This document shows, piece by piece, positions 35,301-46,800 of a stretch of 64,000 nt of DNA. Position 1 is the stretch's first letter; every line of letters begins with the position of its first letter. This DNA comes from Nemopilema nomurai (lineage: Eukaryota; Cnidaria; Scyphozoa; Rhizostomeae; Rhizostomatidae), in NCBI GenBank assembly GCA_003864495.1, contig ML133365.1, forward strand, positions 3,851,856 through 3,915,855. Reading direction: 5' to 3'. Position numbers and translations under genes: made by a program. The notes below the pieces were generated by a model that had not been told where the DNA came from, searched no databases, and saw nothing but the letters and a program-made list of their open reading frames with translations.

Positions 35301-38300
35301 ATGCATATTCCATCATAGTTTCAATGGCATTCATTCATGCTTTCCAGGAACGTCTAGCCCTATTTGGGCAAACGGAACGCTACCAAAAAGTAATGAGGAG
35401 TACGCAAACTTGCATGCTTGCGTCAGGAGTGGGAACGAATGCTGTGCTCTCACTTGGCCGCTACGGGTGAAGAGATGCCCTGGAGATGGAACCCATTTCT
35501 TTGTTTATCAGCTACGGAATGCAACCCAATGTCCAATGGCCTATTGTTCAGGTAGTAGAAAATTTGAAAAATGCAAAAATCAACAGTGACACGAAACTTA
35601 CAAAACTTAATCATATTCGCTCTTTAATTTCTTTCTTCGTTCCGCTCATAGGAGCGAGAAATAATCATGGATTCTTGTCGCACTTTTAAAGAAAATTGTT
35701 AAGCCATTTAAATTTTCCCCCTACAAAATCTAAGAAGCGGAAAAGCTTTCAAACAGTTCTAGAAGATCAAAAACTTTCATTTTCATGTAGGAACTGAAGT
35801 TCCTTGCAAAGGAGAAATGAGTTCCACCACAGGATTCTCCCCATGTACAGGTTTGTCTGCAGTTTTTCATTCATTTAATTCCTTTTTTAATTCATTTAGT
35901 TATAACTCATTCTATTTCGCCTATTTTTTCTAATTTTACTCCACTTCGTTTATAATGACAATTGGCACTTGCGTAATTCTTATTCATTTGTAGAAAAAGT
36001 TCCACGCATCGATGACGTCACGGTCAGCACGACAAAGGCTATCGATAAAGTCGTCCTTCGTTGTCGAATCACAACCAATGAAACTAATTCGGATGCCACT
36101 TTCGAAATAACTTGGCTTCGAGCTAACGTCAGCTCCTCCATCAAAAGACAGACGGTAACATTTCCCCAATTGGCTGCCGATTTGGAAAGCCATTTACTCG
36201 GAGATATTACATTTAGGCTTGGACAATCGGTTAGTTCATTGTGATATACTCGACCTGAAGTTTGACATGAGCCGCAAAGTTCTGATATGAACAGGTTTAA
36301 CAGAACTTGTTTAGGAATCCCCTCTAAATACTAAGTAGGTCAAGATTTCTTCACGATTAAGGCACTAGGGTTTGAAATGAAGATACCGCTGGAATGAATG
36401 AAATGTACTCTTTGACAAGGGAAATCTACTTCTGGGCAAATCAATTTTAAATAGAGGCAAAGATCCAATCAAAGGGCTGAATGCACACATTCTGATATCC
36501 ATATTCACTTCATTTTTTCTTATCCATCATCTCGCGATGATTATTAAACCTTTTGTTTTTCTTCAACTGGAGAAAAGATACGCTGTAGAACAGATTTCAC
36601 AGAATTATTATTTTCATTATCTTTACAAACAGCTTGACTTAAGGCCAGTGCATAGATCAATTTGGCCATAGCTGTGCCGTCTATTGCGGGGTACATTCAT
36701 TTCAGAAGAGACCACAGGAACAAATAACGAGGCTCTCAAGAGCCCTCTCATTGCACCGAGAGGTGGTGAAGCTACATAGATTAAGCATTTCCAACTCTAA
36801 CTCCTTAGGTTTACTGCCGTGTAAGAAGCTCGTATGCAAAGAAGCCGTTGGCGAAGAGCGAGTACCACACCAGTAATCTCTTTTATGCTGGCTTAAAGGT
36901 AGGACCGTGCTAATACTACCCAGTCGGACTGATTCAAATGCAACGTGTGTTTAGATATGCAAATGTTTGACATTAATATGTTCAGCATCTATAAATGCTT
37001 TTGTGATACCTAAAATGAGTTAGTACATCTAGTTTAAGGATTTGCTACTTTCAGAAGGTCTTTCTATCTATTACATTTTGTAGGAAATACCTAATGATTG
37101 GTATGATATTGCGAGGTAGTCATGCTCATTCATTAAGATGATATTTACACGATCTACCTTGTTTTTCTGTCTCTAGGCTGCTACTTCTCCAGGCCAGCAA
37201 TTGAACGTAAAAGAAGGTGGAAATCAGTTGAACATAACCCTATCCAGCACAGTCCCAGTCGTATGCCCTGGGTCCGGTGAATGCACTGTCCGGCTATTCA
37301 TAAGACAGGACAGTGAAGATGTTCTACTAAAAGCCTGTTCCGTTGTTTTCGATAGTAAGCACGTCACACATACGATCGAGGTTTTTGCAAAACAGAACTT
37401 CATTGCTAATGGCAACAGGAGTGTTTCACTGAGGATAGCAATTGACAAAGATACAAATGCACCTGAGTGGAAGGATCATGTGCAGCTTCCACCAATTCGA
37501 GTAATGGAAGCCCCCCTTTTAATTATCAATTTAGAATATCCTTCTTTTTGCGTCTTATGTTACCTGTATCAAGAGGTTTTTGTTTGGAATTTTGGTGAAT
37601 TTTCTCAATTAAATAATAAGGGCATTCCCATCAAACTAATTTTAACCTTGACAATAGGAACCTCCATAGTAGCCATTATTTTCAAGGCTTTCAACGCTTG
37701 CTTCCTCCGTTGAATCGTCAGCTGATGTAAATGATATGCAAACTGCCATTCTTCTATGCTAAAGATGTCGGCATAAAATCAGCAATGCAATCTTTAAAAA
37801 ACTATTTATCAATTCAACAAGTAATACCAAAAATGTGGCTATCTTTAGTAGTATGGTGAAGATGCTCTAGACTTGTCCAAAGTGCTGTTTAGCGTTTTGC
37901 TTTTTCATTACCTTGTATCAAAACCGCCATTCTCAACAGGAAGAAATTCTTATATGAGCATAGTTCAAAGTCGATCGATCGATTGGTTGATCGATTGATC
38001 GATTGATTAAAAGCAATATGTTTTTTACTTAATTGTATGTTCATTTCATTTTGTGAACCGGCAGCCTATCAGTATATAAACAGTACTGAATTCATATATA
38101 TTCTAGTAATCAAGAAAGAGAGTAAATAAATAATCGATCGATTGATTAATCGATTGATTGATTGATTAATTCATTGCTTGTCAAGCTTAGAAGCGCTTTT
38201 ACGTCTGTTCGCCTTAACCTGTTTATCTCCTTTCTCACAGATTGACGTCATTGATGTGCCAACTGCAAGATGCTGGTCAAATGGTGATCCAAGAATTCTT

Positions 38301-41300
38301 ACTTTTGATAAACAGTAAAGAAAATTTTTTCATCACTTAAGTCAGCAGAGCCATTAGCTCAAGTGAATGAAACATTTTATTTTTCTTGAAACTGTCTTAG
38401 ATTTACGAGCCTGCAAAATCTCTTCAATCTTTTTGCAGGTTTTTCGCCCATTTTCAACCTGGGGATCATGTTCTCGTAAAAAGCCTTGCTCGAGAGTTTG
38501 AGGTACGTATTAATAGTTTGCCTCGTTTTATCTCGATTGCAACTTCCTTAACGATTTAATACGTCCTCAATGATATTGTATGATTTTTTTCTTTGTTATA
38601 TAGGTGCATGTCCGTACATGGCAATGTGGAGCGGCGACATGTAATTGTGGAATAGCTGCGAAGGAGAACAATGATGTCATCATCGTAGATATGTGCTTTG
38701 ATGGAATTCCTAGAATAAAATTCGGAAGTAAGCAGGAACTCGCTGTAGGTACGTCAGTGAAGAGAGACCCGACAGGGAAAAGTTTTGTGGTGAGATTTAA
38801 ATTTCCAATTAGTAGGGTACCAAACTTGAAAGTTGACTTCGCTTTATCATACTATCTCATTCCTTGGGTCCGTAAAACCACATCTATTTTTGATTGAGCT
38901 CTCGCAAGGCTTTCTTGCTCCCATCATAGATAATGTTGCTTTCTTATTCCAGATGAAATTCCCATCCGGGTCCTACGTACGCTTCGACGCATTCGGAGCC
39001 CATGCCAACGTCATCGTTCAAGTTCCAAGTGATGATTTTGGATCAACGAGGGGACTGTGTGGGACATTCGACGGAAACCTGGGAAATGACCTGCTTGGAA
39101 AAGATGGCAAGCTCAGTCGCATTGAACGTGGATCAGTAGCACCCGAATCATTCACAGAAAGCTGGAAGTAATAACTTTGTTACCCCTGCTCGTCCTCCAC
39201 CCCAACATAACCTTCTATGAAACTTCTGTAAATTTATTTCGGCTCTTAATGATAGAAAGAAGATTCGATAAAATATGCATCTTTATAGAGAAGAAGTTTA
39301 TATTCTAAATAAGGCGTTTGAGATGTTATTTTGATTTGGGTAAAGTGCAGTTGCTGGCTAGAGGAAAGGGAATACCAAGTACTCCGGACAAAACGCGCTC
39401 GTGGAAATTATGCTATTGTTAAATTTGCTCTGCTCTACCAGATGAATAACTCAAATAGATGATAGACCTGAGAACACAAGAAATGTGATTTTCACTGCAA
39501 ACTTTTCTTCATTTAAGCTGCTCAAGCTTCTTCATTTAAGTGTAAGATGATTTTTAGTTTTTCAGAAAAGAAAAATGGGAGTTGAAAGGAGCAAGATTCC
39601 TTTCTTTTCATTAATTTCCTTTCTTGAATTTTATCCAAATCGATTGAAATTCTTCAAGAAATATTTCCCATGTACAGCTTTTGAAAGATAATAATACGAT
39701 TTCTCACAACCTTAGGATTCCCGCTGGACAAAGCCTTTTTTATTACAAGGGAAAAGCAAATGGGTGCCCGAAAAAGTCCGAAACATACTGCAATTGTCAA
39801 AGCACCTCTAATTTGAAGAGTTTCTGCATCAAACAATCCCGTTTTCAAAAACAAGTTGAGTTCGCGACAAGCTATGCAGGATGGAAGGAGATAAGTCACA
39901 GCAAGGCCGAGAAATGCAGCAGCAAACAGCGAAGGGCGGTCAGCAATGCTGCGGTGGAGTACGAATTCCCAGAGTACATCTACGCGCCACAACCTCTGCC
40001 AAATGTCACCGCCTCTTGGCCAACAAAGTCGGGAAAGACGGAGCAGGTTGTTACCAGCTTTTGTGAAACTGCCATCAAAGATTCATTGCCTGGAAAAGTA
40101 TGTGCCAAGGTGGAAGAATTCAACTTTACAACCTTCATTGCCCAGTGCGTCGAAGACATCAAGGTAATATTTTTCACCGGTAGCAATAAGACTCATCACT
40201 TTTGTGGGCACTTTATTCAATTCATTGAGGTTTGCTGTAATCAAGATGTGATTTATCTGAGTGACTGATTAAATAGTGTACTATCGAGTTTGATGCATTG
40301 ATTTTACACACAGTTATCTGCGTTATTCTACACACATTGATTTTACATGCATTGATTCATGCATACACACATTATTCTACATGCATTGATTTTACACACA
40401 GTTATCTGCGTTATTCTAGATTACAGACGATAACGAGTTCTCGGTCGCTGCGGTGCGAGCAATGCAAGACGCGTGTGAGGAGATTCTACTGAGAAACACA
40501 ACCTATTGGGAAAGAGACACGATGACCAATGGTACACTAGTACCTTCCATTGAGATGGCCAACACACTCTGTCCAGGCCTGTGCAGTGGGCACGGAAGAT
40601 GCCTGAATGGCAGTTGTGCCTGCGACAGCGGTTTCACTTCAGCTGACTGTTCCATTGATAGCACCAAAGGCCCAGATCTGACGTCAATCCAAGGTACCAG
40701 ATTGTGCGACGCCAGAAACCGAAGCGACTGTTATGTCGTGAGAATGACGGGCAAAGATTTCATGGATTCGAATAGGCTCTCTTGCCTTTCCACTGAAGTA
40801 TGTACTGAAAGCTAATGATCGCGTGCACTTTTTTACATCGGTCGCGCCGTGTTAAAGGAATAGAACATAATCCGAGTGAAGCTTCGATCAACTGACAGAT
40901 AAACAAATGTAGCAGTGTCATCTGATCTTCTAGCGCATTCCACGCTCGGCTTTAAAAGCCACAAATATCTGAGAGAAGACTTCGGTTTTAGGCACCATGA
41001 CATTTGACAATATTATCAAAATTTTGGCATATACAGGCGATTTTCTACTGTGGTTTTGAACAAATTATCCGGCTAACGACAAAAGTGGTTTTGTGATCTG
41101 CGACAGAGTAACTTATCATTGAGGCTCAAATCCGAATTTTTTTCTTTTTGAATAAATTTACACCTTCTTTTGGAGAGAGAAATGTTGTGCCATTAATGAT
41201 ATGTTTTTAGAATTCTGCGGATAGAGGTGCAAAGGCCACTTGGCGCGTATGGAAACAAAGAGAAGCAAAGAATAGTCAGTCGCCTTTCGTATCACACTGG

Positions 41301-43043
41301 CTTTCTGAACGTGGATGAAAATGATAGCAGCTCGTTAAAGTACTGCCGCTATCATCAAAAAAAAGAATGAAAATACGAAGTTAACCCATAAGCCCTGTCC
41401 ACACTTCACAAACTAACCTGTTTGTCCACAGTTTATTTCATGTTTTGTTATGTGGACACATAGTCGGGGCGAACCCAGGTTAGCTGGTGCTACGCATGCA
41501 TAGTTAAATTACAACAATAACAAAACAACGACAACAAAACAACGACAACAAAACAAATTTTCCACACGATAAAGAAAGAAGTTGCCGAAGTCGCGGTTTA
41601 TTGTATTTTGTCCAAAATGTTTTTCTGGCAATGCAGTTTATTTTTCAGCGCATCCGTTAAAATGAAAACACATTCAAATATGCGCATGCGTTATAAAAAC
41701 TACCCCAGGTTCGCCCCAGGTTTTGTGTTCACACTAGGAATTCAGAACACTAACCCAGGTTGAACCCAACTCGAGAGATGGGTTAACCTAACCCAGGGCG
41801 AACCCAGGTCGAACCCACCTCGAGAGATGGGTTATACTAACCTAGGTCGAACCCACCTCGAGAGATGGGTTAACCTAACCCAGGGCGAACCCAGGTCGAA
41901 CCCACCTCGAGAGATGGGTTAACCTAACCCAGGGCGAACCCAGGTCGAACCCACCTCGAGAGATGGGTTATACTAACCCAGGGTGAACCCAGGTTAGTTT
42001 GTGTAGTGTGGACAGGGCTATAGTGTGAAGTCGTTGGAATTTTACGTATCAATCTGCTGCACTCGGTTATTGCAAAACACCATCTGTTTGTAATTATTTT
42101 GAACACTGTAAAGCAATATTTCAAGGTCATATCTCTCTTTTCAGATCACGGCTACGAATCAACAATCACAGTCGGGAATGCCTAGTCCGGCTTTCTTTCT
42201 AAGTTTCCGAGAAATCGTTTGTGATTTCAGTAAACAAGCTCTTAAAACCAGCGCTGGTTACCCTGCTGGAAGTACTGGCGGAATGCCGTTCGTTGTCTAT
42301 AATCTTCAGGCTTCAAACGACAAAATCATTTTCAGTGCAAAAAAGCACAGCTATTTGGTGTACGATTCTAAATGCATGGATTGCAATGCAACAACTATGA
42401 ATTGTTCACTCAAGGTATTTATTACCAATTTTTTTAAAGGCTATTAATCATCTGTACATCACTATAGAAGTATGGAGATAAATGAATTTGTTGATGAGAC
42501 TTTGATTTCTTTTAGTCGGATACGTGCAATGCAAATGGTTACTGTCTCCTGAAAGGCGAAGCGCATCCCATCGACAAGGATTTTGTTTGTGACCCCTCAG
42601 ATGAAAAAGTACTCCCTGGTATGTTGAATTAGTGCCTACCACCAACCACATTCCCCGGTCTTCAAATTGTCTATTACTTACGCAGACGTATTAAGACGTT
42701 TCGCCCATATACTTTAACAGCCATTCCCTTCGTACGATGCTAGTGCTAGATTTAGTTCACCTGAATCCAAACTTTACTCATATTGGAATCGACTTCAATA
42801 GGACCCTCCCTAGCAATGCACCCCTGACTGACTGTTCTTCCTTTGGCAGGTAAATCTACGGACTCCGACAAGACCACTGTAATTGCAGTAACGACTGTTG
42901 TTTCTATTCTTGTTGTTGTCTTCTTGGTAGCCGTTCTTGTAAAACTGAAAGGACGTCGAATCAAACGAGCTTGTTGTCCGCAGGGAGAAGGCAACAAACC
43001 AACAGTGTTTCAGAGTCAAGTTTACGAGTTGGACAATAAATAA
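25139..43043 (+). CDS. CUB(7)-EGF(2)-D8C-VWDE-like-EGF type I membrane protein, 24 exons, 1904 aa
   Basis: Exons: 25139-25211, 25746-26105, 26429-26776, 28044-28370, 29364-29711, 30008-30337, 30609-30941, 31912-32244, 32523-32768, 34341-34511, 35348-35551, 35791-35850, 35994-36229, 36809-36898, 37177-37500, 38241-38314, 38439-38502, 38604-38789, 38953-39167, 39716-40163, 40420-40797, 42145-42414, 42516-42618, 42850-43043. All junctions are GT..AG with matching phase, and the sum, 5715 nt, is a multiple of three. The ATG at 25139 opens a signal peptide ([20 protein letters not shown]). Introns 1-12 and 23 are phase 1, as expected for shuffled extracellular modules. The second half matches the layout of VWDE (von Willebrand factor D and EGF domain protein), with D8C and VWD. 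A helix at about 1851-1871 anchors it, with a 33-residue cytoplasmic tail. It is probably a cell-surface adhesion or recognition protein. Its function is not known, and joining the CUB array to the VWDE half in one transcript needs RNA evidence. Confidence 0.85.
28371..28870 (+). repeat. Pyrimidine-rich tract with a 22-bp minisatellite in intron 4
   Basis: Directly after the exon 4 donor, units of about 22 bp (attgttatttttcttttgcatc) repeat about four times at 28411-28501. They are followed by several hundred bases that are almost all C and T on the plus strand. The long open frames here are products of this composition, not coding sequence. Confidence 0.8.
31069..31248. repeat. 18-bp minisatellite in intron 7, ten units
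   Basis: Ten units of the type aagtatgtgatagaggtc follow one another without gaps. The unit length is a multiple of three, so open frames exist on both strands, but the array lies between exons 7 and 8 and has no splice context. Confidence 0.9.
32339..32402. repeat. TCA/CAT trinucleotide microsatellite in intron 8
   Basis: Near-perfect CAT repeats with one early interruption, located about 120 bases upstream of the acceptor of exon 9. Confidence 0.85.
32523..32768 (+). other. Two EGF-like domains in one exon (exon 9)
   Basis: The exon encodes residues about 818-899. Two six-cysteine EGF modules follow each other: the first begins [13 protein letters not shown], and the second begins [12 protein letters not shown] and ends GTRCEK. 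It is a phase 1 to phase 1 exon. The module joins the CUB array to the D8C domain. The last 32 bases and the donor site are copied ten more times in the following intron. Confidence 0.9.
32737..33707 (+). repeat. 89-bp tandem array carrying the exon 9 end and its splice donor
   Basis: About eleven units of 89 bp follow one another. The unit begins in exon 9 at 32737, passes the donor after 32768 and continues into the intron. Donor copies follow 32768, 32857, 32946, 33035, 33124, 33213, 33302, 33391, 33480, 33569 and 33658. All read ATG|GTGAG except the one at 33302, which reads GTAAG. Units differ by few bases, so the expansion is recent. Only the first donor keeps the exon 10 frame: the second changes phase, and later ones lie beyond an in-frame stop near 32885. 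Confidence 0.9.
34341..35551 (+). other. D8C domain (uromodulin/GP2/OIT3/VWDE type), exons 10-11
   Basis: Exon 10 (34341-34511) starts [10 protein letters not shown], has [14 protein letters not shown], and ends WCPEVNACG. Exon 11 (35348-35551) continues [13 protein letters not shown] and has [17 protein letters not shown] and [10 protein letters not shown]. The order of cysteines, the DPC start, the WYRF motif and the NGT motif are those of the eight-cysteine D8C domain. This supports placing the second half of the protein in the VWDE group. The second donor (G|GTAGTA) is weak. Confidence 0.85.
35791..37500 (+). other. VWDE-like linker region, exons 12-15
   Basis: Exons 35791-35850, 35994-36229, 36809-36898 and 37177-37500 cover about residues 1025-1261. 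They encode a short cysteine-containing linker and a beta-rich segment ([29 protein letters not shown]). A segment with paired cysteines follows ([17 protein letters not shown]). The order and spacing resemble the region between D8C and VWD in VWDE proteins. The homology is by eye. From exon 13 on the junctions change to phase 0, which suggests an origin separate from the phase-1 module half. Confidence 0.7.
37970..38180. repeat. GATCGATTGATT-rich simple repeats in intron 15
   Basis: Two clusters of overlapping GATCGATTGATT-type motifs lie at about 37970-38012 and 38132-38172. They are imperfect low-complexity repeats with no coding content. Confidence 0.7.
38241..39167 (+). other. VWD (von Willebrand factor type D) domain, exons 16-19
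   Basis: Exons 38241-38314, 38439-38502, 38604-38789 and 38953-39167 encode about residues 1262-1441. The domain opens [15 protein letters not shown], the equivalent of the usual C..GDPH..TFDG start. It continues through a Cys-rich [11 protein letters not shown] segment and ends at [15 protein letters not shown], the standard GLCGNYDG-type end of VWD. The GDPH histidine is arginine here. No CxxC oxidoreductase motif of the mucin/VWF multimerising type was seen. Confidence 0.9.
39716..43043 (+). other. C-terminal VWDE-like region with EGF, transmembrane helix and tail, exons 20-24
   Basis: Exon 20 (39716-40163) is cysteine-rich and contains SSKQRRAVS, a possible proprotein-convertase site. 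Exon 21 holds one EGF at about residues 1641-1667 ([16 protein letters not shown]) and then [13 protein letters not shown], resembling the post-EGF segment of VWDE. Exons 22-23 carry further paired cysteines. Exon 24 encodes a 21-residue hydrophobic helix ([20 protein letters not shown]) followed by [12 protein letters not shown], a basic stop-transfer with two cysteines that could be palmitoylated. The tail ends SQVYELDNK, with one tyrosine. Confidence 0.8.
41391..42019. mobile_element. MITE in intron 21 with 29-bp terminal inverted repeats and internal 49-bp repeats
   Basis: The left terminus (41391-41419) starts AGCCCTGTCCACACT. The right terminus (41991-42019) is its reverse complement with one mismatch in 29. 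ATA flanks both sides (41388-41390 and 42020-42022) and could be a 3-bp target duplication, as in Harbinger-type elements. Inside, at about 41750-41990, the motif gaacccacctcgagagatgg recurs five times, mostly at 49-bp spacing (one gap of 38). It has no coding capacity. Confidence 0.8.
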
Positions 43044-43875
43044 GCTTCCCCATCAGAACAACTATTGAACCTATCAACCATTAAACCGGTTAAACAGATC
43101 AGCTGCCGGTTTTCGTTTATAAAGAGACGCTCGTATTCATTTTATATATATATTGTATTTTGAAGAAAAACCTATAGACTAGTTTGAAAGCGTTTTTGTA
43201 TACCGATATATATGTAACATTTAGACCAAAAAGCAAAAATATACGCACTGATAGCCAGAGTGCCAGGGCCATAGACCGCTGGGCAAGCTCGAGTCTTACT
43301 CTTCCCCATTTTGAGGCTCTTATGCCCAGGGTAACTTATTGATAGTTCTGAATCAGTCTTTCAAGAGCTCCTAAACATCTGTTGCTAATAAGCAAGTTAA
43401 AGAAAGTCACGCTTGTAAGGATTCAATCCATCGTTTGCTCTTTTAAAGTCAGCTCTTCTTTCTCCATGAAACTTAGCTCTATCTAATTGCCATTATACTT
43501 GTAGGCAAAATATATAAAAAATTTACTTTTGTGAACATTATTGCAGTTATAACATATTATATACTTCCCCTAGACCTTTTCTATGACACCAAATCCGCTT
43601 GGCTTTTGGACCAAAACCTTGGACTCAAGATGGGATCAGATTTTATTGTCCATTTTGAATCACATTCTCTAATCTTTCTTTGTCGTACTAATCTAGCTTC
43701 AGCCCGCAATGGCGTTGTTGCTGGGTGGGAGCCCTGGTGTTAAAAGGGACTACTCTTGTAGAAGTAAGAGGGCAGATGGCAAACTTTCCTTTGAATTCTG
43801 GAGGACGAGGACGCTAAGACCTTCCACTTCTATTAACAATGGGAACGCAGTTCGCTCGGACCTTCTCGAGTACAA
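43044..43875. other. 3' flank of the CUB-VWDE gene, no gene recognised
   Basis: This interval should contain the 3' UTR. An AATAAA hexamer overlaps the last codons (43035-43040), and I see no better-placed signal. No other feature was found. Confidence 0.45.
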
Positions 43876-46800
43876 CTACGAAGCCTTTGTGTTCATCTAC
43901 GAAGGCTTTGAGTTCACCTACAAAGGCTTTGGGTTCATCTACGAAGGCTTTGAGTTCACTCACCTACCAAGGCTTTGAGTTCACCTACGAAGGCTTTGAG
44001 TTCACTCACCTACGAAGGCTTTGAGTTCACTCACCTACGAAGGCTTTGAGTTCAATCACCCACGAAGGCTTTGAGTTCACTCACCTACAAAGGCTTTGAG
44101 TTCACTTACCTACGAAGGCTTTGGGTTCATCTACGAAGGCTTTGAGTTCACTCACCTACGAAGGCTTTGAGTTCACTCACCTACGAAGGCTTTGAGTTCA
44201 CCTACGAAGGCTTTGAGTTCACTTACCAACGAAAGCTTTGAGTTCATCTACGAAGGCTTTGAGTTCACTTATCTACGAAGGCTTTGAGTTCATCTACGAA
44301 GGCTTTGAGTTCACTTACCTACGAAGGCTTTGAGTTCATCTACGAAGGCTTTGAGTTCACTTACCTACGAAGGCTTTGAGTTCACCTACGAAGGCTTTGA
44401 GTTCATCTACGAAGGCTTTGAGTTCACTTACCTACGAAGGCTTTGAGTTCACCTACGAAGGCTTTGAGTTCACTCACCTATGAAGGCTTTGAGTTCACTC
44501 ACCTACGGAGGCTTTGAGTTCACTTACCTACGAAGGCTTTGAGTTCACTCACCTACGAAGGCTTTAAATTCACTCACCAACGAAGGCTTTGAGTTCACCT
44601 ACGAAGGCTTTGAGTTCACTCACCTACAAAGGCTTTGAGTTCACTTACCTACGAAGGCTTTGGGTTCATCTACGAAGGCTTTGAGTTCACTCACCTACGA
44701 AGGCTTTGAGTTCACTCACCTACGAAGGCTTTGAGTTCAATCACCCACGAAGGCTTTGAGTTCACTCACCTACAAAGGCTTTGAGTTCACTTACCTACGA
44801 AGGCTTTGGGTTCATCTACGAAGGCTTTGAGTTCACTCACCTACGAAGGCTTTGAGTTCACTCACCTACAAAGGCTTTGAGTTCACTTACCTACGAAGGC
44901 TTTGAGTTCACTCACCTACGAAGGATTTGAGTTCACTTACGTACGAAGGCTTTGAGTTCACTCACCTACGAAGGCTTTGAGTTCACTTACCTACGAAGGC
45001 TTTGAGTTCACTCACCTACAAAGGCTTTGAGTTCACTTACCTACGAAGGCTTTGAGTTCACTCACCTACGAAGGCTTTGAGTTCACTTACCTACGAAGGC
45101 TTTGAGTTCATCTACGAAGGCTTTGAGTTCACTTACCTACGAAGGCTTTGAATTCATCTACGAAGGCTTTGAGTTCACTTACCTACGAAGGCTTTGAGTT
45201 CACCTACGAAGGCTTTGAGTTCACTCACCTACGAAGGCTTTGGGTTCATCTACGAAGAATTTGACTTCACTTACCTACGAAGGCTTTGAGTTCACTCACC
45301 TACGAAGGCTTTGAGTTCACTCACCTACGAAGGCTTTGAGTTCACTTACCTATGAAGGATTTGAGTTCACTCACCTACGGAGGCTTTGAGTTCACTTACC
45401 TACGAAGGCTTTGAGTTCACTCACCTACGAAGGCTTTAAATTCACTCACCAACGAAGGCTTTGAGTTCACCTACGAAGGCTTTGAGTTCACTCACCTACA
45501 AAGGCTTTGAGTTCACTTACCTACGAAGGCTTTGGGTTCATCTACGAAGGCTTTGAGTTCACTCACCTACGATGGCTTTGAGTTCACTCACCTACGAACG
45601 CTTTGAGTTCAATCACCCACGAAGGCTTTGAGTTCACTCACCTACAAAGGCTTTGAGTTCACTTACCTACGAAGGCTTTGGGTTCATCTACGAAGGCTTT
45701 GAGTTCACTCACCTACAAAGACTTTGAGTTCACTCACCTACAAAGGCTTTGAGTTCACTTACCTACGAAGGCTTTGAGTTCAATCAGCCACGAAGGCTTT
45801 GAGTTCACTCACCTACGAAGGCTTTGAGTTCACTCACCAACGAAGGCTTTGAGTTCATCTACGAAGGCTTTGAGTTCACTCACCTACGAAGGATTTGAGT
45901 TCATCTACGAAAGCTTTGATTTCACTCACCTACGAAGGCTTTGAGTTCACTCACCTACAAAGGCTTTGAGTTCACTTACCTACGAAGGCTTTGAGTTCAC
46001 TCACCTACGAAGGATTTGAGTTCACTTACGTACGAAGGCTTTGAGTTCACTCACCTACAAAGGCTTTGAGTTCACTTACCTACGAAGGCTTTGAGTTCAC
46101 CTACGAAGGCTTTGAGTTCACTTACCAACAAAGGCTTTGAGTTCATCTACGAAGGCTTTGAGTTCACTTACCTACGAAGGCTTTGAGTTCATCTACGAAG
46201 GCTTTGAGTTCACTCACCTACGAAGGCTTTGAGTTCATCTACGAAGGCTTTGAGTTCACTTACCTACGAAGGCTTTGAGTTCATCTACGAAGGCTTTGAG
46301 TTCACTTACCTACGAAGGCTTTGAGTTCACCTACGAAGGCTTTGAGTTCACTCACCTACGAAGGCTTTGGGTTCATCTACGAAGGCTTTGAGTTCACTTA
46401 CCTACGAAGGCTTTGAGTTCACCTACGAAGGTTTTGAGTTCACCTACGGAGGCTTTGAGTTCACTCACCTACGAAGGCTTTGAGTTCACTTACCTATGAA
46501 GGCTTTGAGTTCACTCACCTACGAAGGCTTTGAGTTCACTAACCTACGAAGGCTTTGAGTTCACTTACCTATGAAGGCTTTGAGTTCACTCACCTACGAA
46601 GGCTTTGAGTTCACTCACCTACAAAGGCTTTGAGTTCACTTACCTACGAAGGCTTTGAGTTCACTCACCTACGAAGGCTTTGAGTTCACTTACCTATGAA
46701 GGCTTTGATTCACTCACCTACGAAGGCTTTGAGTTCACTCCTACGAAGGCTTTGAGTTCACTTACCTACGAAGGCTTTGATTTCACTCACCTACGAAGGC

